DNA from: Tritrichomonas musculus | Taxonomy: Eukaryota > Parabasalia > Tritrichomonadida > Tritrichomonadidae | DNA length: 64,000 nucleotides | Reading direction: 5' to 3' | Assembly (NCBI GenBank): GCA_039105265.1 | Contig: JAPFFF010000001.1 | Coordinates: forward strand, 7,936,001 to 8,000,000 | Program-made: the position numbers and the translations under genes | Notes under the pieces: model-generated | Seen by the model: only the letters and a program-made list of their open reading frames with translations | Told to the model about the DNA's origin: nothing | Databases searched by the model: none | Part shown: positions 29,756 to 40,351 of the stretch, piece after piece | Position numbering within the stretch: the stretch's first letter is position 1 | Layout: each line of letters starts with the position of its first letter

Positions 29756-29923
29756 AAATAATTATAATTTAATTATTTTTTTTACATTGTTTGTAATTAA
29801 TAAAACTCATGTTAAATAAATATCATTTAATCTTATATTTCACAAATTAGAAAGAAAAGTTAAAAATTAAATAATATTTCAAACAATTTAATGAATAACA
29901 AACATAATATTAAAAAAAAATAT

Positions 29924-32900
29924 TCACTCATCATCATCTGATCGAGGGGTTTGAGCTTCTTCTGTAAGAATCTCATCGTCATCACCTTCAATCTTAGTAG
30001 GCTGCTGATTTGAATTTGATTCAATTGAATCATCTTCTGGAATATTTGCTCCAGCAGGGGCATCTGGCAAATCTTCTTTCACGATATTTTCAATATTTTT
30101 AGCACTATTTGGCTCGGTAATATCTTCATCTGAAGGAGTAATGAGCTTCTTTTCACGCCCATCTGCGTCTATTGGAGTTGTAATCAACGATCTTCTACCT
30201 TCTGGTACATAGTTTGCATCGAATATTTTAACTGTATTAGTTTTAACCTCATTACTAATTTCAGTGATTTTATAATCATCTTCAATTTTAGGAGTTTCTG
30301 GGGATGAACTTTCATCATCACTTCTATTTTTCTTATTCAATTCATCATAATGGAATAGTAATGGCTTAATTTGATCTTCAACTACTTTAATCCTCATCTT
30401 CTTCATATACACAGTACTTCTAATACTACCTTCTGAGTCTATTTGTTCTTTAATAAACTCAATTGCTGTACAATAACTGAATAAAAGCGCCTTTGGATCA
30501 TTCTTTAAATCAAAAACTTTTTCTGTTAGTATACAAAAAGTTTCATATACAATATTAATTAGCATTTCAGGACTATTGGCTACTGCAACTAATCCAATTG
30601 TTATTTCTTCTTGTAAATCAGGGATGAAGAAAACGTTTTTGTTAATCTTAATTCCGTTTTTAATGCACTTTGAATTTAATTCATCAATTGAAATTGCATA
30701 AGGAAGAACAAGACGCTCTTGAACATAAGTATACTTTCCCATCTTCAATGTTTTTTCGTTGAAAGTTAAATTACAGACGTTCTCCGAAAGCATTTGTGGA
30801 AGATATCGCTCGGTGGCCGTGAAAGTGATTTCGTCTGGCGTGATTCTCTCTTTATTAGAGTGGGTGGAAAACCAGAAATCAATGACAGAAGTGCCAATCA
30901 AATTCTTTTTGATCAGATCATTTGCATATTTCATCGTGTGCTTGCACAGCTTCTCTGGCTTGACAATAAAGGCAGGATGAATAGTTGCAAATGGCTCAAA
31001 TTCAGAAATATACAAATTTTCCCATGTACCAGTTATATGGACTTCTCCTTCATACTCATATTCATCCTCATCTTCCTCACCATTTTTATCTAAATTATTA
31101 TTTTCACACTTATTTTCAGCGTCAACTTCTTTATTATCATTTTCTTTATTTAATTCAGCTTCATTTTGAATTTTTTCGCTAGCTTCGGCTTTATCTTGTT
31201 GCAAATCTTTATTTTCATTTGAATTTTCAGTTTGCTGTGCTTCTTCGGTTTTGTTTTCTTTTGGCATTTCTTCTCTTTTTTCTGGATTTTGGACTTTTCG
31301 AACCTTCTTCTTTTTTGTCATTACAAAAAGTGAAACAGAAGGTCTTGATTTAACATCTTGCGGCGCAGCCTGAACAAATGCTCCATCTTCATACACTTCC
31401 TTTAATAAATCGCTTTTATTGATTGTAGATATCGTTTCAGTAATTACATTCAATTCATCAGATATTGTTTTCACTAGAAGGTTCCTAAAGGTTGGGTCAT
31501 TTAAATCGTCCTGCGTCATTATACTCGCGTTCTTTTTCACTCTTTCGAGTAATGAAATTTCATTTGTGTCAATCCATCCGAATTTATTTGAATTGGTTTT
31601 GATCATCCATTGTTGAGTATTCAAATTTTCCAATGATAAATTGGCCAATGCTGTGCATAACTCTTCTTTGTTGTGAACTTCGTTTGGCGCAGTAATAAAC
31701 ATGTTTTGACAACAGTTTGATAGAAATTGGCGATTATTTTTTAAGCCTGTGACATTTGCTAAAATCTTTGGTAATGGCGATATTAAAAATGATTCCATAA
31801 AGGAACTAGCATCAATTAATGAGTCTCTCATTCTGTTTGGTACAAAATAAATCGGCATTTCATTGGCAATTTCTTGAATATACTTCATTAAACGCGAATC
31901 TGAGGCTAGAACATCTTCAATTGGTAAAGTATAAGGCAATTTTTGTCTTGGAACAACAAAAACCAATTTTTCTTGATTTTCAATGTGATCTTTCAAGTAA
32001 CTGGAAATAAAAGTTGGTAATGGAAAACGTGAAAAAATTACTAATTTTGAATTTGGATTCGTTTTGAGAACTTGGATTCGACCAAGTTCTGAAGGCAAAT
32101 GACCATTTATAATATGGAGAAGTAAATGAGGCTGATTAGGATAATAAAAATCAGATCCTTGTAATTCTAAAAATGCTTGATACCGTTCTTTTTTGGCCTC
32201 TCTCATCGATTGCCTGAATTCATGTGATTCAATTCTTTGCTTGTACCAGTTTTGTATCCTTTTAGCTGCTGATGAAGTCTTCTTAATTAATCTGAACATT
32301 CGGCGCGCAGTGAAGCCTCGCCATATAGATTGAATCGCAGTTGCCGCTTTCTTTTCGGCAAATTCTCCAATAAAACCAAAACCAAAACGACCTGCTTTCC
32401 TGATCTTTTTTAATTCTCCAGATAAACAACCAATAAGCCTATCATCCGAAACTTCATCCGGGTCATAATTCGTAGCAATTTCAATGAGCTTTTGTCCATC
32501 AATTTGCTGCTTTTTTAATCCTTGATTTTCACAAAATCGCCGTAAAAGATCAAGATAAATATCAATAGTCTCAGAAAGACTGTAACAAGAGCGTCTGAAA
32601 TTGTTAAATCCAACTGAATCTTCATCCGGAATTCCGTTTATAAGGAAGAATTTCATTGACATCTTTGTGATATCAGACTCCGAGTCGCTTGACCCAATTG
32701 ATTTTGATGATTCTGCTAAATTATCACTTTTATCTTCTTTTTGCTCACAATTCTCTTCGGCTGGCTTAATTGAAGTGCTTTCTGTATTTGGCATAGCTTC
32801 TTCTTCAGTGATATTTTGTGCTGATGTATCCAAAACATAATTTGGAGTTACTGATAACGGTACAGGTGGAAGTTCATATGTATATGGCGCAACTGTGACG

Positions 32901-33526
32901 ATTCCTTCAAGATGCTTCTTAATATCACTATTTTGAATAAGTCCTGTTTCGTTTAACTGTTCTAAACCAAACGCATTAATTAATTTTTCGCTAATTGGTG
33001 GTGGCGTTGCTAAAGGGTCATGCCTATCAACTCTTGGAAGAGTCTCTTTTAGTTGCGGAATTCTTCTAGAACGACCAATTTTGTCTTTTGCAACTGGCGT
33101 TGTTAATCTTTTTGAATGCTTTTCATGGACTATTGGGTGAATTGGTTGTGGAGGGTGAGCATTTTTATTTTGTACTCCCCTCTTATGCGGATTAATTGGC
33201 TCATAATCACTTGGCGCAGGCTGTAAAGGCGGAAGCGGTGGCCCTGCGCCTGCAGCACTTTGTGATCGAGGCGGGAGTTCAGGAATAGGAATTGATTTGG
33301 ATTGAATAGGAAGAAGTCTAGATTGAGAAAGACGTGCTCGGACAATTGCTTGAGTTTTGAGTCGTAAATCGCGGTCTGCATTGTCTATTAATGTTTGTAA
33401 TTCGATTGCTAATTGTGGATCATTTGGATTTTCAGCATATTTCTCACGAACATTATTAACATCAGCTTGCAAGTTAGTCAAAATTGTAGAAACATCACGC
33501 TGATGAATATAATTCGGATCAATCAT
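29924..33526 (-). CDS. IQCH-like protein (IQ motif plus ATP-grasp-like region)
   Basis: 1200 residues. An IQ-type calmodulin-binding segment is at about 385-430 (AATAIQSIWRGFTARRMF, then AAKRIQNWYKQRI). It is followed by a region like IQ-motif protein H: VIFSRFPLPTFISSYLKDH, LVFVVPRQKLPYTLPIEDVL, MPIYFVPNRMRDSLIDASSF and NTQQWMIKTNSNKFGWID. In IQCH this part looks like a divergent ATP-grasp domain. The N-terminus has Pro-rich stretches, and acidic low-complexity blocks lie around 740-860 and at the C-terminus. IQCH relatives are found mainly in species with flagella, so an axonemal or flagellar role is likely (inference). I cannot identify catalytic residues with confidence. It starts 173 bp from the divergent prp39 gene. 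Confidence 0.65.
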   Translation of the reverse strand: MIDPNYIHQRDVSTILTNLQADVNNVREKYAENPNDPQLAIELQTLIDNADRDLRLKTQAIVRARLSQSRLLPIQSKSIPIPELPPRSQSAAGAGPPLPPLQPAPSDYEPINPHKRGVQNKNAHPPQPIHPIVHEKHSKRLTTPVAKDKIGRSRRIPQLKETLPRVDRHDPLATPPPISEKLINAFGLEQLNETGLIQNSDIKKHLEGIVTVAPYTYELPPVPLSVTPNYVLDTSAQNITEEEAMPNTESTSIKPAEENCEQKEDKSDNLAESSKSIGSSDSESDITKMSMKFFLINGIPDEDSVGFNNFRRSCYSLSETIDIYLDLLRRFCENQGLKKQQIDGQKLIEIATNYDPDEVSDDRLIGCLSGELKKIRKAGRFGFGFIGEFAEKKAATAIQSIWRGFTARRMFRLIKKTSSAAKRIQNWYKQRIESHEFRQSMREAKKERYQAFLELQGSDFYYPNQPHLLLHIINGHLPSELGRIQVLKTNPNSKLVIFSRFPLPTFISSYLKDHIENQEKLVFVVPRQKLPYTLPIEDVLASDSRLMKYIQEIANEMPIYFVPNRMRDSLIDASSFMESFLISPLPKILANVTGLKNNRQFLSNCCQNMFITAPNEVHNKEELCTALANLSLENLNTQQWMIKTNSNKFGWIDTNEISLLERVKKNASIMTQDDLNDPTFRNLLVKTISDELNVITETISTINKSDLLKEVYEDGAFVQAAPQDVKSRPSVSLFVMTKKKKVRKVQNPEKREEMPKENKTEEAQQTENSNENKDLQQDKAEASEKIQNEAELNKENDNKEVDAENKCENNNLDKNGEEDEDEYEYEGEVHITGTWENLYISEFEPFATIHPAFIVKPEKLCKHTMKYANDLIKKNLIGTSVIDFWFSTHSNKERITPDEITFTATERYLPQMLSENVCNLTFNEKTLKMGKYTYVQERLVLPYAISIDELNSKCIKNGIKINKNVFFIPDLQEEITIGLVAVANSPEMLINIVYETFCILTEKVFDLKNDPKALLFSYCTAIEFIKEQIDSEGSIRSTVYMKKMRIKVVEDQIKPLLFHYDELNKKNRSDDESSSPETPKIEDDYKITEISNEVKTNTVKIFDANYVPEGRRSLITTPIDADGREKKLITPSDEDITEPNSAKNIENIVKEDLPDAPAGANIPEDDSIESNSNQQPTKIEGDDDEILTEEAQTPRSDDDE

Positions 33527-33699
33527 TAGAATAAAATTTTAATTGAAATACTTTAACGTGCAATCATTTTATTCAATATTTTATATGACATCATACAAAA
33601 AAAAAAAAATTCATTATACATAAAAAAATTGACCTTTTTATAAGGTAAATTTAAATATTGGCCAAATTAATTTGCCTTAATAACTTGAGAATAATTAAC

Positions 33700-35325
33700 A
33701 TGTTTAGCAGTGATCAAGATTTTACACCTCCAAAAAATCTATACGACTTTCGTGCTTGGACTGAACTTATTTCAAAAATTGATGTTAATGATAATTCATC
33801 AATGACAGGTCAAACATCTCAACTATGTAATAACAATTTCCGCACATTTCTTAAAGCTTTTCCATGGCTTCACAAATATTGGACTAAATTTGCCCAATTT
33901 ATATGGTCAGCTAAATACGATCTTAAAACAGTCGAACCAATTTTTGTGGAAGCATTATCACGAAATACATTAATATATTCTGTTGACATGTGGCTCGAAT
34001 ATATTAAATTTTTCCAAACGCATTTAGCACAAACAGAACAACATAGATTAAGAGGTATTTTTGCAAGCGCACTTGACGCAGTTGGATCACTTTATAATTC
34101 AAGTGAAATCTGGCATATGGCATTGAATTACGAAAATGAACATCGCAGAACACGCTTTTTCCTTCTTTCAAAGGTTATTTCTTATCCAGTAAGCGAATTA
34201 AAACAATTCTGGGCAGAATTGCAAACGATTTTGCCACGAGTTCCAGTTGGGCAATTAAAACAGTTTGATCCAAACAAAACTGTCACGGAACTATTTTCTG
34301 AAACAGAGCAAGTATCAAATCAAGTTCTTCCACCAAACGCAGAAATTCAAGCACGCGCAGAAGCTAATAAAAGATTATCAGATCTTTACAATGCATCACT
34401 TAAAATGTTATCAAAAAGATATGGCTATGAAATTAATATTACTAGACAACATTTTGACTTCATTTCGCCAGACGAAATTCAAATCGGAAATTGGGAAGCT
34501 TACGCTTCAATGCTCGAAAAGGAATATAATGCAGATCCATCTTGGGTCAACTACAATTCTGTTGTTCAATGCTATGAGCGTGCAATTATTCCTTGTGCAT
34601 TTGTTGATTCAATCTGGCTAAATTATGCTAACTTCCTTGAAGATGCCGCAAACAGTCATCATAGACAAAAATTTGCTTCAGTCGAAGATGCTAGGGCTGT
34701 TTATAATAGAATCCCATATCAAGTTCTCCCTTCAGCTAAAATAGTTCAAGCTGAATTTGAAGAAGTTTATTCATCTACTCTTGCTACGGAACTTTATAAT
34801 CAGATGGCATTATCTAATTATGCAGAACAAATCGTTGCTGCTGCATACTATGCCCAGAGGACAATTAACGAAGAAGAAGCTGCTGCAGTTCTCCGTTCAG
34901 CAGCTGTACGTTTGATTGAAAATAATGATCTAGAAGGTGGCTCAGTTATTGCCGCGACACTATTAAATCTTAAAAACGAAGCCACTGCAAATGCAGGCGG
35001 TGCAGTATATTTGACTGAATATGCAAGAAGATTAATACAGAGCGATCCAGAACAATCAAGTATGATTCTTTATGATTTTATCTATAAAAACGAAAATACT
35101 CCACCACTTGAAGACAGAATATTAGTTCTTGATATATATCTCGAATATGCAAGAACTAAATCAATGCCTGCTGATTTCCAACTCAATCTCGAAAACGAAA
35201 GAAATAAACTCAGAAATAAACTTGTTTTCAATCAAGATTACTTCAATAACTCATATATGCTTTCTGCACGTCATCCTGAACAAAAACTCAGAGAATGGCT
35301 TGCTACCAGTTCTTCTACTATTTAA
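33700..35325 (+). CDS. PRP39: Prp39-like U1 snRNP HAT-repeat protein
   Basis: 541 residues from the ATG at 33700; an in-frame TTG 14 codons upstream is not needed. HAT (half-a-TPR) repeats cover most of the chain: FRTFLKAFPWLHKYWTKFAQ, SVDMWLEYIKFFQTHL, SSEIWHMALNYENEH, then WEAYASMLEKEYNADPSWVN and AIIPCAFVDSIWLNYANFLE. The order and wording match Prp39/PRPF39 rather than CstF77 or Prp6. Prp39 stabilises U1 snRNP on 5' splice sites in the nucleus. Its presence agrees with an organism that has few but real spliceosomal introns, one of which appears at 10666-10700. No truncation is seen, though the second half is less conserved. The family call is firm; the choice between Prp39 and Prp42 is less so. 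Confidence 0.82.
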   Translation: MFSSDQDFTPPKNLYDFRAWTELISKIDVNDNSSMTGQTSQLCNNNFRTFLKAFPWLHKYWTKFAQFIWSAKYDLKTVEPIFVEALSRNTLIYSVDMWLEYIKFFQTHLAQTEQHRLRGIFASALDAVGSLYNSSEIWHMALNYENEHRRTRFFLLSKVISYPVSELKQFWAELQTILPRVPVGQLKQFDPNKTVTELFSETEQVSNQVLPPNAEIQARAEANKRLSDLYNASLKMLSKRYGYEINITRQHFDFISPDEIQIGNWEAYASMLEKEYNADPSWVNYNSVVQCYERAIIPCAFVDSIWLNYANFLEDAANSHHRQKFASVEDARAVYNRIPYQVLPSAKIVQAEFEEVYSSTLATELYNQMALSNYAEQIVAAAYYAQRTINEEEAAAVLRSAAVRLIENNDLEGGSVIAATLLNLKNEATANAGGAVYLTEYARRLIQSDPEQSSMILYDFIYKNENTPPLEDRILVLDIYLEYARTKSMPADFQLNLENERNKLRNKLVFNQDYFNNSYMLSARHPEQKLREWLATSSSTI

Positions 35326-35533
35326 TTAAGATAAATAAAATATTACTTTTTCATATATACCTCATGACTTTTTTTAAAGCATTCATTACTCTCTTCGGCT
35401 CATTCTGATACAGTGGAAATCTTTTTATTATTATTATTATTCTCAAAGGACGTAGTAATTCTTTTTTTAAAATGTTTTTTTATATTTCAATTAATGTGAG
35501 AACGATTAATATTTATTCAATTTATATATTTAA

Positions 35534-35770
35534 ATGGGAATTTGCTTTAGTTGCTGCTCTAAATCAAAACCAAATATTGAAGATCAATACAGATCACTTG
35601 TTGTTACAAAACCACAGCCTATTTCTTTAAATACGATAGAGTTAGAAAGTTCAGATTCAAGCGTTCCTTTATTTGCACCTGCGGAATCAGATGAAGATCA
35701 AAATAATAATTCAGAGCCAGAAGTTTTATCTGAAACAGAAATTAATATTTTTGAACAGGATTCTGGATAG
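35534..35770 (+). CDS. Small N-acylated membrane-associated protein
   Basis: 78 residues starting MGICFSCCSKSK. Gly2 is a candidate N-myristoylation site and Cys4, Cys7 and Cys8 are candidate palmitoylation sites, followed by basic residues: a classic dual-acylation membrane anchor. The rest is acidic and Ser-rich without a fold motif. The layout recalls LAMTOR1 (MGCCYSS start, acidic tail), but the similarity is in design only, so I leave it unnamed. It is preceded by the prp39 gene, with 208 bp between them. Confidence 0.6.
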   Translation: MGICFSCCSKSKPNIEDQYRSLVVTKPQPISLNTIELESSDSSVPLFAPAESDEDQNNNSEPEVLSETEINIFEQDSG

Positions 35771-36294
35771 TTTTTTCAATTACTCTTTTTCAAAAGCTTA
35801 CATTTTTAGCATAAATTCATTGCAATTTTTTGAATTTGAATTTTGGATGCTGGTTGATAATATTAATTATTAATGGTTGACCAAAATATAACATTTTTTG
35901 TTTTGATTAGCAATCTAACAGAAGTTTCCGATTGTATTGCACATTTCATAATTGCATAAAGAAGCAAATATTCTTGCGCAATATCAATATCCTAATATAT
36001 TTTATTCATAAAATTTTTTAGCGTTCACGATATCTTTAATTTCCAATCTCCTTTTTTGTTTTTTTAATGCATTTATTCTAAGTATGAATTAGAATCATTT
36101 TCAATAATATTACAATGAAAGTATGTTCATTTTATTAAATTTTTAAACTTCAAATATATTTTGTAAACTATACAGAGTTATAGAAGCAAATGAGTTTTTA
36201 GTAAATTTATATTTATAGACTTGCTCTATTTCAAGATATAGTGTAAACTATATAATCAATTCATTCTTCAAAAAAAGTGACTAAATCAATACTT
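35771..36294. other. AT-rich intergenic region
   Basis: 524 bp with nothing recognisable except TCAATA at 36286-36291, four bases before the next ATG, a likely initiator for the glycosyltransferase-like gene. Confidence 0.5.
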
Positions 36295-37782
36295 ATGTTT
36301 AAAGTGAAAAATAAACATGAAAAATCAAAATATACCAATACTTTTTTAAATGTCATGATTGCTGTTATGATAATTATAAATGTATTCGTATTAACTATTA
36401 ATTTTCCTTATTATTTTAATTCAAATTCAAGTATCAACAACATAAATGAATATAATTCACAAACAAAAACTAATTCTTCTGTTTATTCTCCAAAAATTAA
36501 GCCTACAAATGCAGAACAAATTCAGTCATTAAATACAAATGATACTAATCACATAAAGTATATTAATAACGTTGCTCGCCATTATTCAAATGCTTTTAAT
36601 GACGTTTACACAGAAAAAGAACTTGAAGAAGCCATCAAAGGCCTTCATTTGCCAACATGGTCTAGAGGATATCTTCACTGCAGTCATCCCAAAAGTGAAG
36701 TTACTTGCCCACAAATTGTTCATGCATACAGAATTTTAAATGTATGGGCTGAATCGCAAATGAAAAAAGGATTTTCAAATCATAAACATTTTATAATGCA
36801 GCATCTTTACGATGGAGTTGGAAATCGAATGTCAACAGATACTGCTACATTTATTATTGCATTAATGGGGAATAGAACTTTTACTGTTGAAGCATTCCAT
36901 CCTTCGTCAGATCCAACAAAGACATTTGGGCAAGCTTTTGACTTCCATCCTGCTGTAACATATCGACGAGCAAATAATACAATAGTAAATGAATACTTTG
37001 ATCGTCACATAAATACAGCATTTAATATCCAAACATTTGATATGTGGTTTCATTATGATTATGATCTAATCAATCAAAAATATGATACTCTTTATGTAAA
37101 TTATTTGCTTTTTGCTCCAATGGCATACGCTCATTATCAACTTGGCGAATTTTGTTATAAACATTTCGGAATTCATGCAACATATTTCATTTGTAATTTT
37201 CTCATGTATATACCTGATATAGCAATGAAACAGGCAAAAATAGTTGTTGATTCAGTCCCATCCAATATTTTATTATTTGGCGTTCATCTTCGATTTCACG
37301 AACCAAATCACTTTTTCGCAAAAGATGTTCCAACTACTATTAACGCAGTTAAAAATTTCCTCATTGATCAATACCAAAAGAAACCGCTCATTTTTGCTTT
37401 AGCTACTGATTCTCCTCAAATTGAACGCTCTTTTAAAAATATTTTTCCAAATAACACAATTTCAACAAATGCATTGCGAATACCTGATGCTGACCACTTA
37501 TCTGCCCTTTATGATATTGCACTACTTGAATATTGCCAAAAATATTTATTTACATATCGTTCAACTTTCTCATTTATTGTTGCTGCGAGAAGGGCAAAAA
37601 GGGGTTGGTTTGTTGATAAAGAATCACCAGATGTTTTTGAAATTTCTAATTCACAATCATCAATTATTTCTATGATTTACCACCAGTTTGATGTCAATGA
37701 TTGGCAAGTTAATAGAAGATTTAGATTAACAGACAAAGGCGAAACCATATTTCGTCGTTATTATTTGAGTTTTCTTTTATAA
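36295..37782 (+). CDS. Type II membrane glycosyltransferase, fucosyltransferase-like
   Basis: 495 residues from the ATG at 36295, the first ATG after a TCAATA motif. A short basic tail (FKVKNKHEKSK) precedes one transmembrane helix at about 17-36 (LNVMIAVMIIINVFVLTINF), then an Asn/Ser-rich stem. This is the Golgi type II layout. The catalytic part shows GVGNRMSTDTATFIIALMGN near 173, like the GxGNR donor-site motif of GT37/GT23-type fucosyltransferases. VHLRFHEP follows near 330 and LATDSPQIERSF after it, then LLEYCQKYLFTYRSTFSFIV near 410-427, similar to the 'S-D/E-C...STF' closing motif. Trichomonad surface lipoglycans contain fucose, so a role in surface glycan synthesis is reasonable. 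Exact family and linkage are uncertain. Confidence 0.65.
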   Translation: MFKVKNKHEKSKYTNTFLNVMIAVMIIINVFVLTINFPYYFNSNSSINNINEYNSQTKTNSSVYSPKIKPTNAEQIQSLNTNDTNHIKYINNVARHYSNAFNDVYTEKELEEAIKGLHLPTWSRGYLHCSHPKSEVTCPQIVHAYRILNVWAESQMKKGFSNHKHFIMQHLYDGVGNRMSTDTATFIIALMGNRTFTVEAFHPSSDPTKTFGQAFDFHPAVTYRRANNTIVNEYFDRHINTAFNIQTFDMWFHYDYDLINQKYDTLYVNYLLFAPMAYAHYQLGEFCYKHFGIHATYFICNFLMYIPDIAMKQAKIVVDSVPSNILLFGVHLRFHEPNHFFAKDVPTTINAVKNFLIDQYQKKPLIFALATDSPQIERSFKNIFPNNTISTNALRIPDADHLSALYDIALLEYCQKYLFTYRSTFSFIVAARRAKRGWFVDKESPDVFEISNSQSSIISMIYHQFDVNDWQVNRRFRLTDKGETIFRRYYLSFLL

Positions 37783-38008
37783 ATGTATGATTATACAATG
37801 CAAGTCGGCCCTATATTACCCATTGTTATTTATTCATAAATATTTGCTACAAATTGTACTTTTTACTATTCAAAACTTTTATTTTTTATTTTTTTCCTAA
37901 TTTAGCTCAAATTCATTCTCAATCAAACTAAGGTAATTGAATTAAATATTTAATAAATTGTGGTCAAACAAATTTTTGAAAAGAATTTAATCGTTATTAA
38001 TATATTCG

Positions 38009-38368
38009 ATGACTTCAAATGACCTTCCTGAAGATATTTTAGCCAAATTTTTGGAGGAAACAAAAGATGCTGAGAAAAAGAAACAGAAACCACAGAAAAT
38101 CGAGCTACCAAAAAATTTTGTTGTATATGATTCTAAAGCTGCAGCAAAAAGACGAAGAGATCAAGCACTCGCTGATTTAAATAAGCTTAAATATAGTCCA
38201 GATCAAAAAAGAACTAATATTGGATCAATTATGGCTGCAAAAATGAGGAATCCAGCACCCTCGCTCGCCTTTACCGCAGATAGCACAAAGGAACCCAAGG
38301 AGAAGAAAGCAAGCCAAAATAATGATCAAGAAGACATAAATGATTACGAAGAAGAAGAATCAAATTAG
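38009..38368 (+). CDS. Small basic hypothetical protein
   Basis: 119 residues, charged, without a hydrophobic core: a Lys-rich start (LEETKDAEKKKQKPQK), a short conserved-looking phrase KNFVVYDSKAAAKRRRDQAL, and an acidic C-terminus DINDYEEEESN. KRRR could be a nuclear signal. The wording is like small nucleolar or ribosome-assembly proteins, but I do not recognise a family. The clean frame and codon use suggest a real gene. It lies between the glycosyltransferase-like gene and a convergent coiled-coil gene. Confidence 0.55.
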   Translation: MTSNDLPEDILAKFLEETKDAEKKKQKPQKIELPKNFVVYDSKAAAKRRRDQALADLNKLKYSPDQKRTNIGSIMAAKMRNPAPSLAFTADSTKEPKEKKASQNNDQEDINDYEEEESN

Positions 38369-38639
38369 TGTTTTTAATTTTATGTATATTTTGTTATAAT
38401 TGATATAAACATTTTTATATTTTTTTCAAATATGTCCAACAACTTTAATTGTGATGTTTTCCCATTTAATACATATATCCAAGGATATCAATATTTGTTA
38501 AGAGATTTTGTTTTACATAACTAAAAATAAAATAAGGTTCTTATATAGAGTTTAAACAATTTAAAATAAAAAATCAAGAGTACTTCAAAGTACTCAGTTC
38601 ACAAAAACATTCAACATCATTTTAATTAAAAATATTATT

Positions 38640-40241
38640 TCATGCTGTGAGTCCAATTTTCTCATGAAAAGGCGTCACAAGCAAAGTGTTTTCCATTTCT
38701 TTCATTTGGGTAGTTAATTTGTTTTTTAACAGCTGTACTTCATTTTCAAGTTTGAATACTGCTTCTTCTTTGATTTGAATTTGCTTCTCTTGATGCATAA
38801 CAATATCACTTCTTTTAACAAGCGTTTTGTTCTTTTTTTCTAGCTTTTCTTCTTGTTGTAATAAATATTTTTCTTTTTGATCAATATCAATAATCTTTTC
38901 GTGGAGCTTCTGAAGCTTTATTTCTTGATCTTGTGCGGTACATTTCGTTACCTTCTTTTCGTTCAATACTTTTCGTAATTTACTACTAATGAAATATACT
39001 TTTTCTTTTAAATCATTTATCTTATCAGTTTGAAACAATATTTCTGTCTGTTCTTTCTGAATTAATAAATATTCGTCTTTCAAATCATCAATTTTCTTGG
39101 TTTTGTGAATCCAGCTTTCTTCGATTTTTGATCTAATTTTATCATATTCAATTTGTTTTGCTTGAAGCTTGTTATTTAGTATTTCATAATTTTTTGATCG
39201 CATAGATAATTGTTCATTTATAGTCAATAATATTTCTTCGTTATCGAAAACTTCATCTTCTGATGAAGAATTCAGTTCTTTGTTTATTTTATCAATTTTT
39301 TGACCTATAGATAGACCTACTGTTGATAATTTTTCCTTCTGCATATATAAATTTTTTTGCCTTTTGAAAATGTTTTTCTTCTTTTCAAAAATTTCATTAG
39401 CAAAATGCTCATAATCACTTCGAGCTTTATTTAATTCATTTTCTATTTCTTCTTTTTCGGGTGATTGTAAAATATTCTCTAAATTGCGAATTTTCGATTC
39501 AAGAATTTCTACTATGAGAGACTCGGATTTTAAATCATCTTTTGATGTATCTTCTTGGACTTTTAATATTGTTCTTTTTTCTTGTAATTTGGAAAGTTTT
39601 TCATATGCATCTTCAATTGATTTTTGAATTTCTTTTTCTTCATGCTCACAATCTTTCATGGTTTGTTCTAATTTAATTATTTTTTGTCGTGAATCAGTGG
39701 AATTGTTTTTTAATATTTGAACTCTTGATTGAAGGCTTTCAACATTATAGGTTTCAATTTGATAAACTTCATAAGTATCATTGAAATTAAATGAATTTTC
39801 AGTATTGATTTTTTCCAGCTCTTTATAAGAGTTTGTCAGTGAACTCTTTATTTTATCAACTTTATTGATTAGAATTTTATTTTTTTGTTTTACTTGTTCA
39901 TTTGAAAAACGTGTTTTGTGATATTTTTCAAGATGTGGAAGTAAAGCGATCTGTCTTTTTTTAATTTTTTCTTCCAGATCTCTCAAATATTGTTTTTTTG
40001 CTTGAATTTGATTTTCCTTTGCTGAATTATCCTTTTTAAGCTCAAAAATTCCCTCTTGAAGACATGTTCTTTGATCTTGAAGCGATTGAATATTTTTTTC
40101 ACAAACTTCAAGATAATATCTTTCAGCATTTAATTGTTCCATTTCATCGCTTGGCGATGGCTTGTTGGACTTCAACTGAATTGCTTTTTTGGATTGAATT
40201 TTAAATGTAGCTGGACGCTTTCGATTGATTGATCTTATCAT
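38640..40241 (-). CDS. Long coiled-coil protein
   Basis: 533 residues, almost entirely heptad-patterned from about residue 30 to 520 with very few prolines (for example EQLNAERYYLEVCEKNIQSL). The N-terminal 30 residues are basic and Ser/Lys-rich. No motor, membrane or globular domain is present. Its pattern suits a structural protein of the cytoskeleton, basal body or flagellum, but sequence alone does not allow naming. The start codon is 10 kb from the IQCH-like start and 110 bp from the stop of the phosphatase gene at 40352; both are transcribed leftward. Confidence 0.75.
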   Translation of the reverse strand: MIRSINRKRPATFKIQSKKAIQLKSNKPSPSDEMEQLNAERYYLEVCEKNIQSLQDQRTCLQEGIFELKKDNSAKENQIQAKKQYLRDLEEKIKKRQIALLPHLEKYHKTRFSNEQVKQKNKILINKVDKIKSSLTNSYKELEKINTENSFNFNDTYEVYQIETYNVESLQSRVQILKNNSTDSRQKIIKLEQTMKDCEHEEKEIQKSIEDAYEKLSKLQEKRTILKVQEDTSKDDLKSESLIVEILESKIRNLENILQSPEKEEIENELNKARSDYEHFANEIFEKKKNIFKRQKNLYMQKEKLSTVGLSIGQKIDKINKELNSSSEDEVFDNEEILLTINEQLSMRSKNYEILNNKLQAKQIEYDKIRSKIEESWIHKTKKIDDLKDEYLLIQKEQTEILFQTDKINDLKEKVYFISSKLRKVLNEKKVTKCTAQDQEIKLQKLHEKIIDIDQKEKYLLQQEEKLEKKNKTLVKRSDIVMHQEKQIQIKEEAVFKLENEVQLLKNKLTTQMKEMENTLLVTPFHEKIGLTA

Positions 40242-40351
40242 TATTCATATTACGTTAAAGTATTCAATTTTTAATTTCTTACGTTAAAGATCAGAAAAAA
40301 AAAAGAAAATTTATATTGAATAGTTTATTTAAATTCGTATAAAATATAATT

